A program made the position numbers and the translations under genes. From assembly GCA_900548365.1 (NCBI GenBank), contig URKM01000032.1, positions 1 through 19,939 on the forward strand: 19,939 nucleotides of DNA, read 5' to 3'. The notes under the pieces were generated by a model that was given only the letters and a program-made list of their open reading frames with translations, did not search any database and had not been told where the DNA came from. This DNA comes from an uncultured Collinsella sp. GTDB lineage: Bacteria; Actinomycetota; Coriobacteriia; Coriobacteriales; Coriobacteriaceae. This document shows positions 13,711 to 19,939 of the stretch, one piece after another; positions within the stretch are counted from its first letter, which is position 1; the number at the start of each line of letters is the position of its first letter.

Positions 13711-13739
13711 TTGGCGTTTGCGGGTTCAGGCATTACACT
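13711..13739 (+). promoter_or_regulatory. Promoter of the EIIB gene (TTGGCG-N17-TACACT)
   Basis: TTGGCG (13711-13716) and TACACT (13734-13739) are 17 nt apart, 38 nt upstream of the ATG at 13777. The gene can therefore be transcribed independently of the upstream tRNA. Confidence 0.6.
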
Positions 13740-13776
13740 TGAAGGCGTTCTATTGCCATGAAAGGAGACTTCATCC

Positions 13777-14061
13777 ATGAAGAAGATCGTTCTTGCTTGC
13801 GGTTCCGGTGTCGCCACCTCTACCGCCGTTGCTAAAAAGGTGAGCGACCTGCTCGATGCGAACGGCTTCGAGGGCGCGTACACCATCGTGCAGTGCGCCA
13901 TCGCCGAGGCTGCCGCCAACTGCGGCGATGCCGATCTGCTCGTTGCCACTACCGTTGCTCCCGAGGGCATCACCTGCGCTTACGTGAGCGGCGTGCCCTT
14001 CCTGACGGGTATGGGCAAGGCCGACGCCGAGAAGCAGATTCTCGACATCATGGCTCAGTAG
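13777..14061 (+). CDS. PTS galactitol-type EIIB component (orphan)
   Basis: The protein has 94 residues, the normal size of a stand-alone PTS IIB of the galactitol/ascorbate class. The N-terminal phosphocysteine loop is MKKIVLACGSGVATSTAVAKKV: Cys8 is the expected phosphorylation site, and GSGVATS is the P-loop-like signature. The rest has the alternating strand-helix pattern, ending in DAEKQILDIMAQ. AAAGGAGA lies about 9 nt before the ATG. The gene has its own promoter and terminator and is monocistronic. No EIIA or EIIC is in the window, and it is bracketed by two tRNA-Leu genes. It could serve a permease elsewhere in the genome or act as a phosphorylation sensor; sequence alone does not decide. 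Confidence 0.88.
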   Translation: MKKIVLACGSGVATSTAVAKKVSDLLDANGFEGAYTIVQCAIAEAAANCGDADLLVATTVAPEGITCAYVSGVPFLTGMGKADAEKQILDIMAQ

Positions 14062-14074
14062 CCTGCAGGCTTTC

Positions 14075-14102
14075 AAACCCGGGGTCCGTGCCCCGGGTTT
14101 TT
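14075..14102 (+). terminator. Rho-independent terminator of the EIIB gene
   Basis: AAACCCGGGG (14075-14084) pairs perfectly with CCCCGGGTTT (14091-14100) around a 6-nt loop, running into TTTTT (14098-14102). Confidence 0.9.
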
Positions 14103-14172
14103 CTTTGCCGTCGAGTGGCAAGGGTATCGAACAGCGCATCAGCATCCGATTTAAAAAAATGGGAATTTCTTC

Positions 14173-14201
14173 TTGAATCGGTTTCGATTATTCGATACTA
14201 T
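14173..14201 (+). promoter_or_regulatory. Promoter of tRNA-Leu(CAG) (TTGAAT-N17-TACTAT)
   Basis: TTGAAT (14173-14178) and TACTAT (14196-14201) are separated by exactly 17 nt in an AT-rich stretch. The tRNA begins 11 nt after the -10. Confidence 0.75.
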
Positions 14202-14211
14202 AAGCAAGCAC

Positions 14212-14298
14212 GCGGGCGTGGCGGAATTGGCAGACGCGTATGGTTCAGGTCCATATGGGGGCAACCCCGTGAAGGTTCAAGTCCTTTCGCCCGCACCA
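14212..14298 (+). tRNA. tRNA-Leu (anticodon CAG)
   Basis: GCGGGCG (14212-14218) pairs with CGCCCGC, then A and an encoded CCA end at 14298. The anticodon stem TATGG/CCATA encloses loop TTCAGGT, with CAG at 14246-14248. The long variable arm (GGGGGCAACCCC type) and the T-loop GGTTCAAGTCC fit a class II leucine tRNA. Confidence 0.95.
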
Positions 14299-14307
14299 TT
14301 GATTGTT

Positions 14308-14332
14308 AAAGGCTCCTATCGGGAGCCTTTTT
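14308..14332. terminator. Terminator after tRNA-Leu(CAG), possibly bidirectional
   Basis: AAAGGCTCC (14308-14316) pairs with GGAGCCTTT (14322-14330) and ends in TTTTT (14328-14332). Read on the minus strand it ends in TTT and could also stop the paralog operon, which ends at 14417. Confidence 0.85.
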
Positions 14333-14416
14333 CGTTTTCGGGGCTTCTCGCTCGCGTAGACGGTGGGGGTGGGCCGTGCATCCGTACGCAAAGAAGACGC
14401 CCCCGCGGATCGATCG

Positions 14417-15547
14417 CTACCTCGGCAGGAGGAGGAGCTGGCGGAAGCTATCGCTGAACTCATTCTCGTCGAGGTCCCAGATGCCGTCCTTCTTGGTGAG
14501 CTCAAAGGTGACAAACGCCATCTCTGTCTTGTTTGATGAGAACGCTTTGTCGAAGTACGAGCGAAGCTCCGTTTTCTGCTCTTCTGTCAGAGATCCGTCA
14601 TCGGTATAGGGTGAGAGGCCGTTGTCTTTCAAGTAACGTCGAGCGTTGTTCTGGAAATCGAAGTACATCTCGTACATGCAGAGCGCCTGCGCCTCGACGC
14701 GTGCCTGCGCATGCGGATTGTCAGGATCGGAGGAGGTGGATACGGTCGATATGTCGATGGAAAGGGCTCCGAGCGCGAGCTCCGCGAGCGGTTTCACATC
14801 GATGCCGAGTTCCTCGGACGTTCGAGCGAAGTCATCCAAAATGCGCTTCTCCATCCAGCTCGTGATGCGTTCGGCGGCATCGGCACGCTGCGGCGAGTCC
14901 GGCGTCGTGATACCGACCGCCCGCTTCTCGATGATGCCACGGCATATCTCGGCATCCTCGTTGTCATATGGATTGACGAATGCAAGATCCTTACTTGAGG
15001 GATCAACGGGCTCGGGACCGGAAAGCAGGTCGTACGTGCAGCTTCCGATACTGAAGGCGACGGACAGGATCATGAACCAGACTAGGCCTCCGACGAGGCG
15101 CGAACATCCGCGGTTTCGCGGTCCTGCCTTCGGTAGCATGACCGCAGGTCGATTAGCGGCTCGACCGCCTTGTGAGTTGTCATCCTGCGCGGGAGGTTGT
15201 TCCTCGCGGCCTCCAGCGAGGCTGGCTCGAGCGTCGTCGCCGGAAATCGAGGGGTTTTCTTTATGTGGACCCTCAATTTCCTGGGGGGCGTCCGACCCTT
15301 GTGCGCCATGTATGTTCGATTCCTCGATCAGACGCTCTCGCTCGAGTTCGAGCATCTCGATTAGCGCGGCGATTTCTGCATCCTCTTCATGCTTCGTCGT
15401 GGCGTCTTCTTCGGTGTGCGAAGTGTCGCGGCGTGGTGCTTCGTGTGATTCGCCTGAGTTGTCGCAAACTTCAGGGCCGGGGTCCTGCCAGGGAAGGATG
15501 GGTTCGCTTGCATTGAAGGGGTCGAACCCCGATTCGGGCTGCGTCAT
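14417..15547 (-). CDS. DPFNA-motif bitopic membrane protein B (unknown family)
   Basis: I recognise no named family for this 376-residue protein. The N-terminus carries DPFNASEPILPWQDP at residues 9-23, followed by about 125 acidic, probably disordered residues with a charged helix (EIAALIEMLELERERLIEE). One membrane helix is at about 151-172 (LVGGLVWFMILSVAFSIGSC). A roughly 200-residue extracytoplasmic part is helical: SPQRADAAERITSWMEKRILDDF, MYEMYFDFQNNARRYLKDNGL and a final KDGIWDLDENEF...RQLL. It is a tandem paralog of the gene just upstream: the N-terminal peptide, the TM junction (SIGS..SCT) and the C-terminal layout match. GGAG lies 7 nt before the ATG at 15547. The pair probably forms one operon, and this copy reads as more AT-rich. 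Confidence 0.8.
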   Translation of the reverse strand: MTQPESGFDPFNASEPILPWQDPGPEVCDNSGESHEAPRRDTSHTEEDATTKHEEDAEIAALIEMLELERERLIEESNIHGAQGSDAPQEIEGPHKENPSISGDDARASLAGGREEQPPAQDDNSQGGRAANRPAVMLPKAGPRNRGCSRLVGGLVWFMILSVAFSIGSCTYDLLSGPEPVDPSSKDLAFVNPYDNEDAEICRGIIEKRAVGITTPDSPQRADAAERITSWMEKRILDDFARTSEELGIDVKPLAELALGALSIDISTVSTSSDPDNPHAQARVEAQALCMYEMYFDFQNNARRYLKDNGLSPYTDDGSLTEEQKTELRSYFDKAFSSNKTEMAFVTFELTKKDGIWDLDENEFSDSFRQLLLLPR

Positions 15548-15617
15548 GGATGCTCCAGGGACGAGGTGCTGGAAATGCAGGTGGGTGAGGGCGACGGATG
15601 TGCTTTTAGCGCCCGGG

Positions 15618-16634
15618 CTACGCGGGCATGCCAAAGACGTAGTCGCAATAGCGCTCGAAGTTTGCCTCGTCGATGGTCCAAGCGCCGTCTTGGAGGGTGA
15701 GCTTCACGCACATCGAGGACTCGCGCGATTCCGTCTCGACCATCGCCGCCTGCAGGATACCGGCGATATCGGTTTTCTGCGTATCGGCGAGATTCTGGCC
15801 TTGCTTGATATCGAGGAGATAGAGCCCCTGTTCACGCAGGTAATCGTACAGATCGCTTTGGAACTCGTAGTACATGGTCATCATGGAGCATGACTCGACG
15901 TCAAAATAGACGGAGGCGTAGGGGTCATCGGCCTCCGGGAACGCGTTCGTGAAGTTCTCTTTGTAGATGAGCGAGCTGATGGCCCATTCAGCGACGATCG
16001 AGGGGTCGAGCCCCAGCTCGTCGGGTGTACGGCCGAAGTCCGTCGCGACGCGCTGGGCGAAAGCCGTCGCGATGCGCTCTGCCACCGCAGCGTGTTCGGG
16101 CGATTCCGGAAGCATAAGGTGCTCCATGCGGGTGATGGCGAGCTGGAGGCATTGGGCCTCGGGTGAGCCATCGCCCTCCTCGAAGGTGGACGCGTCATCG
16201 TATGCGGGGACGTCGTAGGGATCGTTGGCCGGGTTGGACGCGAAAAGCTCGGCCGTGCAGCTCACGACGCCGCTTCCGATGGATAGGAGGAAGAAGAGCA
16301 GCCAGATGCCCAGGATCAGCTTGAAGATGCGGCGTGCGACGGATCCGGCCGCTTTGCCGTCCGCCTTCTGCGCGCGGGCGCGGCGGGCCGCCTCGCGTTT
16401 GAGGGAGTCGGTGCTGCGCCGGCGGGCGCGGGGCGCCTTCGGGCCGCCCGCATCGCTGGAAAGGGAACCGGGATTCTGGTCAAACGGGGGCTCCGACGTG
16501 CTGTCGCCGTGATGCGGCGCCTCGTATGCCTTGTGCTCCTCGTCGGCGTCGCGGATCTCCGACTCCGGGTCCTGCCAGGGCAGGATCGGCTCGCCGGCGT
16601 TGAAGGGGTCGATGTTGGAATCGCGTCTCGCCAT
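15618..16634 (-). CDS. DPFNA-motif bitopic membrane protein A (unknown family)
   Basis: This 338-residue paralog of the downstream gene has no recognised family. DPFNAGEPILPWQDP is at residues 9-23, the same positions as in its partner. A linker becomes strongly basic (RARRRSTDSLKREAARRARAQK, about 69-90). A membrane helix follows at about 104-127 (FKLILGIWLLFFLLSIGSG), then an acidic extracytoplasmic domain: SPEHAAVAERIATAFAQRVATDFGRTPDELGL, MMTMYYEFQSDLYDYLREQGL and LQDGAWTIDEANFERYCDYVF. Positive residues before the helix suggest N-in, C-out topology. GAGGAG precedes the ATG at 16634, and TATACT lies 39 nt upstream of it. The stop is 70 nt from the next gene's start. The extracytoplasmic half resembles, but is not shown to be, a ligand- or lipid-associated domain. 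Confidence 0.82.
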   Translation of the reverse strand: MARRDSNIDPFNAGEPILPWQDPESEIRDADEEHKAYEAPHHGDSTSEPPFDQNPGSLSSDAGGPKAPRARRRSTDSLKREAARRARAQKADGKAAGSVARRIFKLILGIWLLFFLLSIGSGVVSCTAELFASNPANDPYDVPAYDDASTFEEGDGSPEAQCLQLAITRMEHLMLPESPEHAAVAERIATAFAQRVATDFGRTPDELGLDPSIVAEWAISSLIYKENFTNAFPEADDPYASVYFDVESCSMMTMYYEFQSDLYDYLREQGLYLLDIKQGQNLADTQKTDIAGILQAAMVETESRESSMCVKLTLQDGAWTIDEANFERYCDYVFGMPA

Positions 16635-16672
16635 GGCTGCTCCTCGAATCGGGTGCCCGGGACATTGTGGTC

Positions 16673-16678
16673 AGTATA
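16673..16678 (-). promoter_or_regulatory. Candidate -10 element (TATACT) for the paralog operon
   Basis: TATACT on the minus strand lies 39 nt before the ATG at 16634. A -35 of consensus form is not seen at the right distance. The remaining gap up to glyA (16679-16897) holds no gene. Confidence 0.5.
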
Positions 16679-16842
16679 ACGGCGTGCGTCCGCGCCAACG
16701 CCCCGCTCTCGGCGAAAGGGCGCCGCGCGCTACCTCGTTCGCGTCTCGTTCGCGCGCGCGGGGGCTCCCCGCTTTCGCTGCGGAGGTTGCGAAATGATTG
16801 CGGCCGGCGATGCCGGTGTGTCGAGAGCGGCCGGGCTGGGTA

Positions 16843-16857
16843 GCAACAGGTTGTTGC
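16843..16857. promoter_or_regulatory. Palindrome upstream of glyA
   Basis: GCAACAGGTTGTTGC has perfect 6-bp arms and lies 41 nt before the glyA ATG. It could be an operator or an mRNA hairpin. There is no sign of a full glycine riboswitch. Confidence 0.4.
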
Positions 16858-16897
16858 GAGTAGCAAGCACCCATTTCACGAGAACGGAGCCACCCGC

Positions 16898-18151
16898 ATG
16901 GACAACTTCAACCTCTTCGAGTCCGATCCCGCCGTCGCCTCGGCGCTGGAGGGCGAGCTCGCGCGCGAGCGCGAGACCATCGAGCTCATCGCATCCGAGA
17001 ACTTCACGAGTCCCGCGGTCATGCAGGCCGTGGGCAGCGTGCTTACCAACAAGTACGCGGAAGGATATCCACGTCACCGCTACTACGGCGGCTGCGAGCG
17101 CGTCGACGTGGTCGAGGACCTCGCGCGCGACCGCGCCTGCGAGCTTTTCGGCTGCGGCTTCGCCAACGTGCAGCCCCATTGCGGTGCCAACGCCAACCTC
17201 GCCGCCTACGCGGCGCTTGTCGAGCCCGGCGACACGATCCTGGGCATGAGCCTCGACCATGGTGGCCATCTCACCCATGGCAGCCCGGTCAACTTCTCCG
17301 GCAAGCTCTACAACTTCGTTCCCTACGGCCTCGACCTTGAGACCGAGACCATCGATTACGACGAGGTGGAGCGCTTGGCGCGCGAACACCGTCCGAAGCT
17401 CATCGTGGGCGGCGCGTCGGCGTATCCGCGCATCATCGACTTCGAGCGCATGGCCGCCATCGCGCACGAGGTGGGCGCCAGGTTCATGGTCGACATGGCC
17501 CATATCGCCGGCTTGGTCGCCACGGGCGCGCATCCCTCGCCGGTGCCGCATGCCGACGTCGTCACCTCGACGAGCCACAAGACGCTGCGCGGTCCGCGCG
17601 GCGGCTTCATCCTGACCAACGACGAGCAGCTCGCCCGCAAGATCGACAAGGCAGTGTTCCCCGGCACGCAGGGAGGTCCGCTCATGCACGTGATCGCGGG
17701 CAAGGCGGTGGCGTTCGGCGAGGCCCTCGCGCCGGCGTTCTCCAGCTACATCGAAGGCGTCGTGCGCAACGCCGCGGCGCTGGGCGAGGGGCTGGTCGAC
17801 GGCGGTCTGCGCCTGGTTTCGGGCGGCACCGATAATCATCTCTGCCTGGTCGACCTCACCCCGGCGGACGTGACGGGCAAGGATACCGAGCGCCTGCTCG
17901 ACGAGGCCGGCCTCACGGTCAACAAGAACTCGATTCCCGGGGAGCCCCGCTCGCCGTTCGTGACGAGCGGCATCCGCGTGGGTTCGGCGGCGGGGACCAC
18001 GCGCGGGCTGGATGCGGGCGAGTTCCGCGAGATCGGGCAGATGATCGCGCGCGTCGTCTTTTTCCCCGAGGACGAATCGGTTCGCGCACAGGTGCGCTCC
18101 CGTGTCGACGAGCTGCTGGCTGCGCACCCGCTCTATCCCGGGTTGGCGTAG
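16898..18151 (+). CDS. glyA: Serine hydroxymethyltransferase
   Basis: GlyA is a PLP enzyme converting serine plus tetrahydrofolate to glycine plus 5,10-methylene-THF, a main source of one-carbon units. The 417 residues are the family norm. Motifs: IELIASENFTSPAVMQAVGS, NKYAEGYPRHRYYGGCERVD, NVQPHCGANANLAAY, LDHGGHLTHGSPVNFSG, VDMAHIAGLVATG and TSTSHKTLRGPRGG with the PLP lysine at 228. NSIPGEPRSPFVTSGIRVGS lies near the C-terminus. HGCG-type variants common elsewhere read CGAN here, a minor change. GGAG lies about 10 nt before the ATG. A palindrome at 16843-16857 may regulate it. Transcription of proC downstream seems separate, as proC has its own -10 element. Confidence 0.97.
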   Translation: MDNFNLFESDPAVASALEGELARERETIELIASENFTSPAVMQAVGSVLTNKYAEGYPRHRYYGGCERVDVVEDLARDRACELFGCGFANVQPHCGANANLAAYAALVEPGDTILGMSLDHGGHLTHGSPVNFSGKLYNFVPYGLDLETETIDYDEVERLAREHRPKLIVGGASAYPRIIDFERMAAIAHEVGARFMVDMAHIAGLVATGAHPSPVPHADVVTSTSHKTLRGPRGGFILTNDEQLARKIDKAVFPGTQGGPLMHVIAGKAVAFGEALAPAFSSYIEGVVRNAAALGEGLVDGGLRLVSGGTDNHLCLVDLTPADVTGKDTERLLDEAGLTVNKNSIPGEPRSPFVTSGIRVGSAAGTTRGLDAGEFREIGQMIARVVFFPEDESVRAQVRSRVDELLAAHPLYPGLA

Positions 18152-18152
18152 C

Positions 18153-18241
18153 ACCGCTCCCGCGCGCTCAGCGGGCGAAGGGCGCTGTGGCTGCCGTGCC
18201 GCGCACCCTCCTTAACCGCTCCGCGCGCCCGGCGGGCGAAG
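18153..18241 (+). repeat. Imperfect direct repeats between glyA and proC
   Basis: A 27-28-nt block of type ACCGCTCC-CGCGCG...GCGGGCGAAG occurs at 18153-18180 and 18215-18241, 62 nt apart. The second copy ends just before the proC -10 element. No gene lies between. Confidence 0.65.
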
Positions 18242-18245
18242 ACCC

Positions 18246-18251
18246 TATACT
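18246..18251 (+). promoter_or_regulatory. Candidate -10 element (TATACT) for proC
   Basis: TATACT lies 39 nt before the ATG at 18291. There is no consensus -35. Confidence 0.5.
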
Positions 18252-18290
18252 GATGGAGCGAGATGAACTGCGAGCATGCCGGGAGGCAGC

Positions 18291-19082
18291 ATGATTTCAA
18301 TTGAGACGGCGAAGATCGGTTTTATCGGTTTCGGAAACATGGCGTCCGCGATGGCGGATGGCTGGATCGGGTCGGGGCGGGTGCCGGCGGGCAACCTCTA
18401 CGCCTGCGCAAACCGCTTCGATGCGCTGCGGACGCGTTGCGAGGCGCGCGGTATGCACGCGCTCGAGACGGCGCGCGAGCTGGTGGAGGCCGTCGACGTC
18501 GTCGTGGTGGCCATCAAGCCCTATCTGATCGAGGAGGTTCTGCCCGCCCTCGCCGACGTGCTGGCGGGACGCATGGTCCTGTCGGTGGCTGCCGGTTGGA
18601 ATTGCGAGCGCTACGAGGGCATCCTTCCCGGCGTGGGCACGCTTTCGACGGTGCCCAACACCCCCGTCTCCATCAACGAGGGCGTCATCGCTTGCGAGCG
18701 CGCGACCACGTTGGCGCCGGAGCAGGCCGAGCTGGTCCGCGGCCTGCTCGGCCTGCTGGGCTCGGTCGTCGAGGTCGAGAGCCGTCTGCTCTCCGTCGCG
18801 GGCACGGTGGGCGGCTGCTCTCCGGCGTTCATCGCCATGGTGATCGAGGCCTTGGGCGACGCGGCCGTCAAGCACGGTATCCCGCGCGCGACCGCGTACG
18901 AGATGGTGAGCCAGATGGTTGCGGGCACCGCGAAGCTGCAGCTCGCGACCGGTGCGCATCCGGGCGCCATGAAGGACGCCGTGTGCTCGCCCGGCGGTAC
19001 GACGATCCGCGGCGTCGCGGAGCTCGAGGCGGCGGGCATGCGCTCGGCGTTCATCCGTGCCATCGACGCCATCGAGGGTTAG
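18291..19082 (+). CDS. proC: Pyrroline-5-carboxylate reductase
   Basis: ProC reduces 1-pyrroline-5-carboxylate to L-proline with NAD(P)H, the last step of proline synthesis, in the cytoplasm. The 263 residues are normal for the family. The Rossmann motif is IGFIGFGNMASAM at about 8-20. The family motifs VVVAIKPYLIEEVLP, GCSPAFIAMVIEAL and the signature SPGGTTIRGVAELEAAGMRSAF close the protein. The ATG at 18291 is chosen because GGGAGG lies 4 nt upstream; the in-frame ATG at 18276 would add five residues but has no such site. A terminator follows. proB and proA are not in the window. Confidence 0.95.
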   Translation: MISIETAKIGFIGFGNMASAMADGWIGSGRVPAGNLYACANRFDALRTRCEARGMHALETARELVEAVDVVVVAIKPYLIEEVLPALADVLAGRMVLSVAAGWNCERYEGILPGVGTLSTVPNTPVSINEGVIACERATTLAPEQAELVRGLLGLLGSVVEVESRLLSVAGTVGGCSPAFIAMVIEALGDAAVKHGIPRATAYEMVSQMVAGTAKLQLATGAHPGAMKDAVCSPGGTTIRGVAELEAAGMRSAFIRAIDAIEG

Positions 19083-19125
19083 GTCGCCGGCGCTGCATCG
19101 TAGGACATCGCGCCGCTAGATGAAG

Positions 19126-19166
19126 GCGCCCGCCCTCGCCGGTATCGACGGGGGCGGGCGCTTCTT
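19126..19166 (+). terminator. Terminator after proC
   Basis: GCGCCCGCCC (19126-19135) pairs with GGGCGGGCGC (19152-19161) around a 16-nt loop, followed by TTCTT. Confidence 0.7.
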
Positions 19167-19238
19167 CGCGTGACGTGTGCGGCCGCACGGATCCGGGCGG
19201 CGCCGGCGCGGGGTGGGCGACGTGTCGCTCTCCGCGGG

Positions 19239-19409
19239 CTAGTCCCAGAAGCTGTCGTCGCCGTCCTGCTTGGGGCCGCGGTCGACATAGAGCTTATGCG
19301 TGCGCTTCTCCATCACGAATGCGATGACGCCGAAGAGCACGATGCCGACGACGAAAAGCACGGCGACGCCTTCGCGTGTGCCGAACAAAAAGGAAAAAAT
19401 AGCGTCCAT
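19239..19409 (-). CDS. 56-residue single-pass membrane protein (DUF6724-like)
   Basis: This small gene encodes a short amphipathic start (MDAIFSFLFGTREG), one membrane helix (VAVLFVVGIVLFGVIAFVM, about 15-33), a basic stretch (EKRTHKLY) and an acidic tail ending DDSFWD. It resembles, from memory, the small coriobacterial proteins annotated DUF6724, which is not certain. GAGAAGG lies about 7 nt before the ATG at 19409. An AT-rich promoter region precedes it and is shared with serS, which diverges. It stays in frame with a stop directly after the FWD ending, and its composition fits a small inner-membrane protein. Function is unknown; conserved divergent linkage to serS would be worth noting. 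Confidence 0.75.
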   Translation of the reverse strand: MDAIFSFLFGTREGVAVLFVVGIVLFGVIAFVMEKRTHKLYVDRGPKQDGDDSFWD

Positions 19410-19451
19410 ATGATGCCTTCTCGCCTTCTCAAGTAAGGAAAAACTCTCACA

Positions 19452-19461
19452 AGTATATACT
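19452..19461. promoter_or_regulatory. Palindromic -10 region shared by serS and the small membrane protein
   Basis: AGTATATACT is a perfect 10-bp palindrome giving TATACT on both strands (plus 19456-19461, minus 19457-19452). It sits 64 nt before serS and 43 nt before the small gene. The two -10s overlap almost completely. Confidence 0.55.
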
Positions 19462-19468
19462 GGCTGGA

Positions 19469-19483
19469 GCGGCGTTTCGCCGC
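19469..19483 (+). other. Hairpin in the serS leader
   Basis: GCGGCG-TTT-CGCCGC is a perfect 6-bp stem with a 3-nt loop, starting about 8 nt after the -10. The leader is too short for a T-box. Confidence 0.5.
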
Positions 19484-19525
19484 CACTTGGAATTGCACAT
19501 GAGCAGCGCGTGAACCGGAGGAACC

Positions 19526-19939
19526 ATGCTCGATATCAAATTTGTCCGCGAGAACCCAGACGCCCTCGATCAGGCTATGGCAAACCGCCAGGGCTCTTGG
19601 GATCGTGAGAAGTTCTTCGAGCTCGATGGCGAGCGCCGTGCGGTCATCACCGAGGTCGAGGAGCTGCAGGCCCAGCGCAACGCCGAGTCCAAGAAGATCG
19701 GCATGCTGATGAAGGAGGGCAAGCGCGAGGAGGCGGATGCCGCCAAGGAGGCGGTGCGCCTGGTCAACGAGAAGGTCGAGGGCCTTTCCACCCGCCGTGC
19801 CGAGCTCGAGGCGGAACAGTCCGATTTCATGGCCCGCATCCCCAACATGCCTTGCGAGGCCACGCCCGTGGGCAAGGATGAGAGCGAGAACCCCGAGCGC
19901 CGTCGCGTGGGCGAGCCCCGCGACTTCGCCGCCGAGGGC
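19526..19939 (+). CDS. serS: Seryl-tRNA synthetase, N-terminal part (runs off the window)
   Basis: The first 138 codons of a class II aminoacyl-tRNA synthetase that charges tRNA-Ser are present. MLDIKFVRENPDALDQAM is the classic SerRS start. The long antiparallel coiled-coil tRNA-binding arm follows (about 28-105: LDGERRAVITEVEELQAQRNAESKKIG and onwards to EQSDFMARIPNMP). The linker before the catalytic core begins as the window ends (GKDESENPERRRVGEPRDF). GGAGG lies 5-6 nt before the ATG. The catalytic motifs 1-3 lie beyond the right edge. The gene diverges from the small membrane protein across a shared AT-rich promoter. Confidence 0.96.
   Translation, partial: MLDIKFVRENPDALDQAMANRQGSWDREKFFELDGERRAVITEVEELQAQRNAESKKIGMLMKEGKREEADAAKEAVRLVNEKVEGLSTRRAELEAEQSDFMARIPNMPCEATPVGKDESENPERRRVGEPRDFAAEG

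Noticed and set aside
14646..15893. 415-codon plus-strand open frame
   Set aside because: It runs antisense through both paralog genes and their intergenic gap. The minus-strand frames have proper starts, a shared motif and membrane helices.
19462..19525. T-box leader in front of serS
   Set aside because: Only about 55 nt of leader are available and no T-box sequence or anti-terminator pair is visible, only a 6-bp hairpin.

Overview
The window is high-GC DNA from an actinobacterium, most likely class Coriobacteriia (an Olsenella/Collinsella-type gut or oral anaerobe). The evidence is indirect: GC-rich codon use, protein resemblance, a crowded layout with short intergenic gaps, and a tiny membrane protein of a type I associate with this class. 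No rRNA, prophage, IS element or CRISPR array is visible.

Left part (1-2800): a Gx-type membrane transporter subunit and a PHP-family histidinol-phosphatase-like enzyme lie on the minus strand. A small four-helix membrane protein and an ArsC/Spx-like thioredoxin-fold protein lie on the plus strand, the latter closed by a strong terminator.

Centre (2865-9644): this is a nickel-pincer lactate racemase locus in two blocks. larB and larC (cofactor synthesis; LarC carries a very His-rich linker) sit on the plus strand, followed by a YfcE-type phosphodiesterase and mazG. On the minus strand are larA (racemase) and larD (aquaporin-type lactate/glycerol channel), divergent from a Crp-Fnr regulator equivalent to LarR. 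larE, the third cofactor gene, is not in the window. LarA aligns residue for residue with my recollection of the Lactobacillus enzyme but has Arg at catalytic position 174, where His is expected. LarD has NQA in place of the second NPA motif.

The gap at 9645-10095 holds no convincing gene. It carries a duplicated 23-bp GC-rich repeat, three copies of a 26-bp dyad at 62-63-bp spacing, and a striking nested double hairpin that ends in a T-run.

Next is a divergent pair: an HsmA-like (TIGR03987) membrane protein and a TetR regulator. Three matching ATGAAC-N3-GTTCAT operators lie on the two promoters, so this looks like a self-contained inducible switch. After it come a DivIC/FtsB-type division protein with an unusually long repetitive N-terminus, an Ppx/GppA phosphatase, and an orphan PTS galactitol-type EIIB bracketed by two tRNA-Leu genes (UAA and CAG).

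Right part (14417-19939): two tandem minus-strand paralogous membrane proteins share a 15-residue N-terminal peptide (DPFNAxEPILPWQDP) and are otherwise well diverged. Then come glyA, proC, a 56-residue membrane protein, and the 5' part of serS, which runs off the window. The last two appear to share a palindromic -10 region.

The most promising undescribed items are the DPFNAxEPILPWQDP paralog pair, the repeat plus nested-hairpin intergenic region, the Arg174 LarA with its split locus, and the EIIB orphan between tRNA genes.
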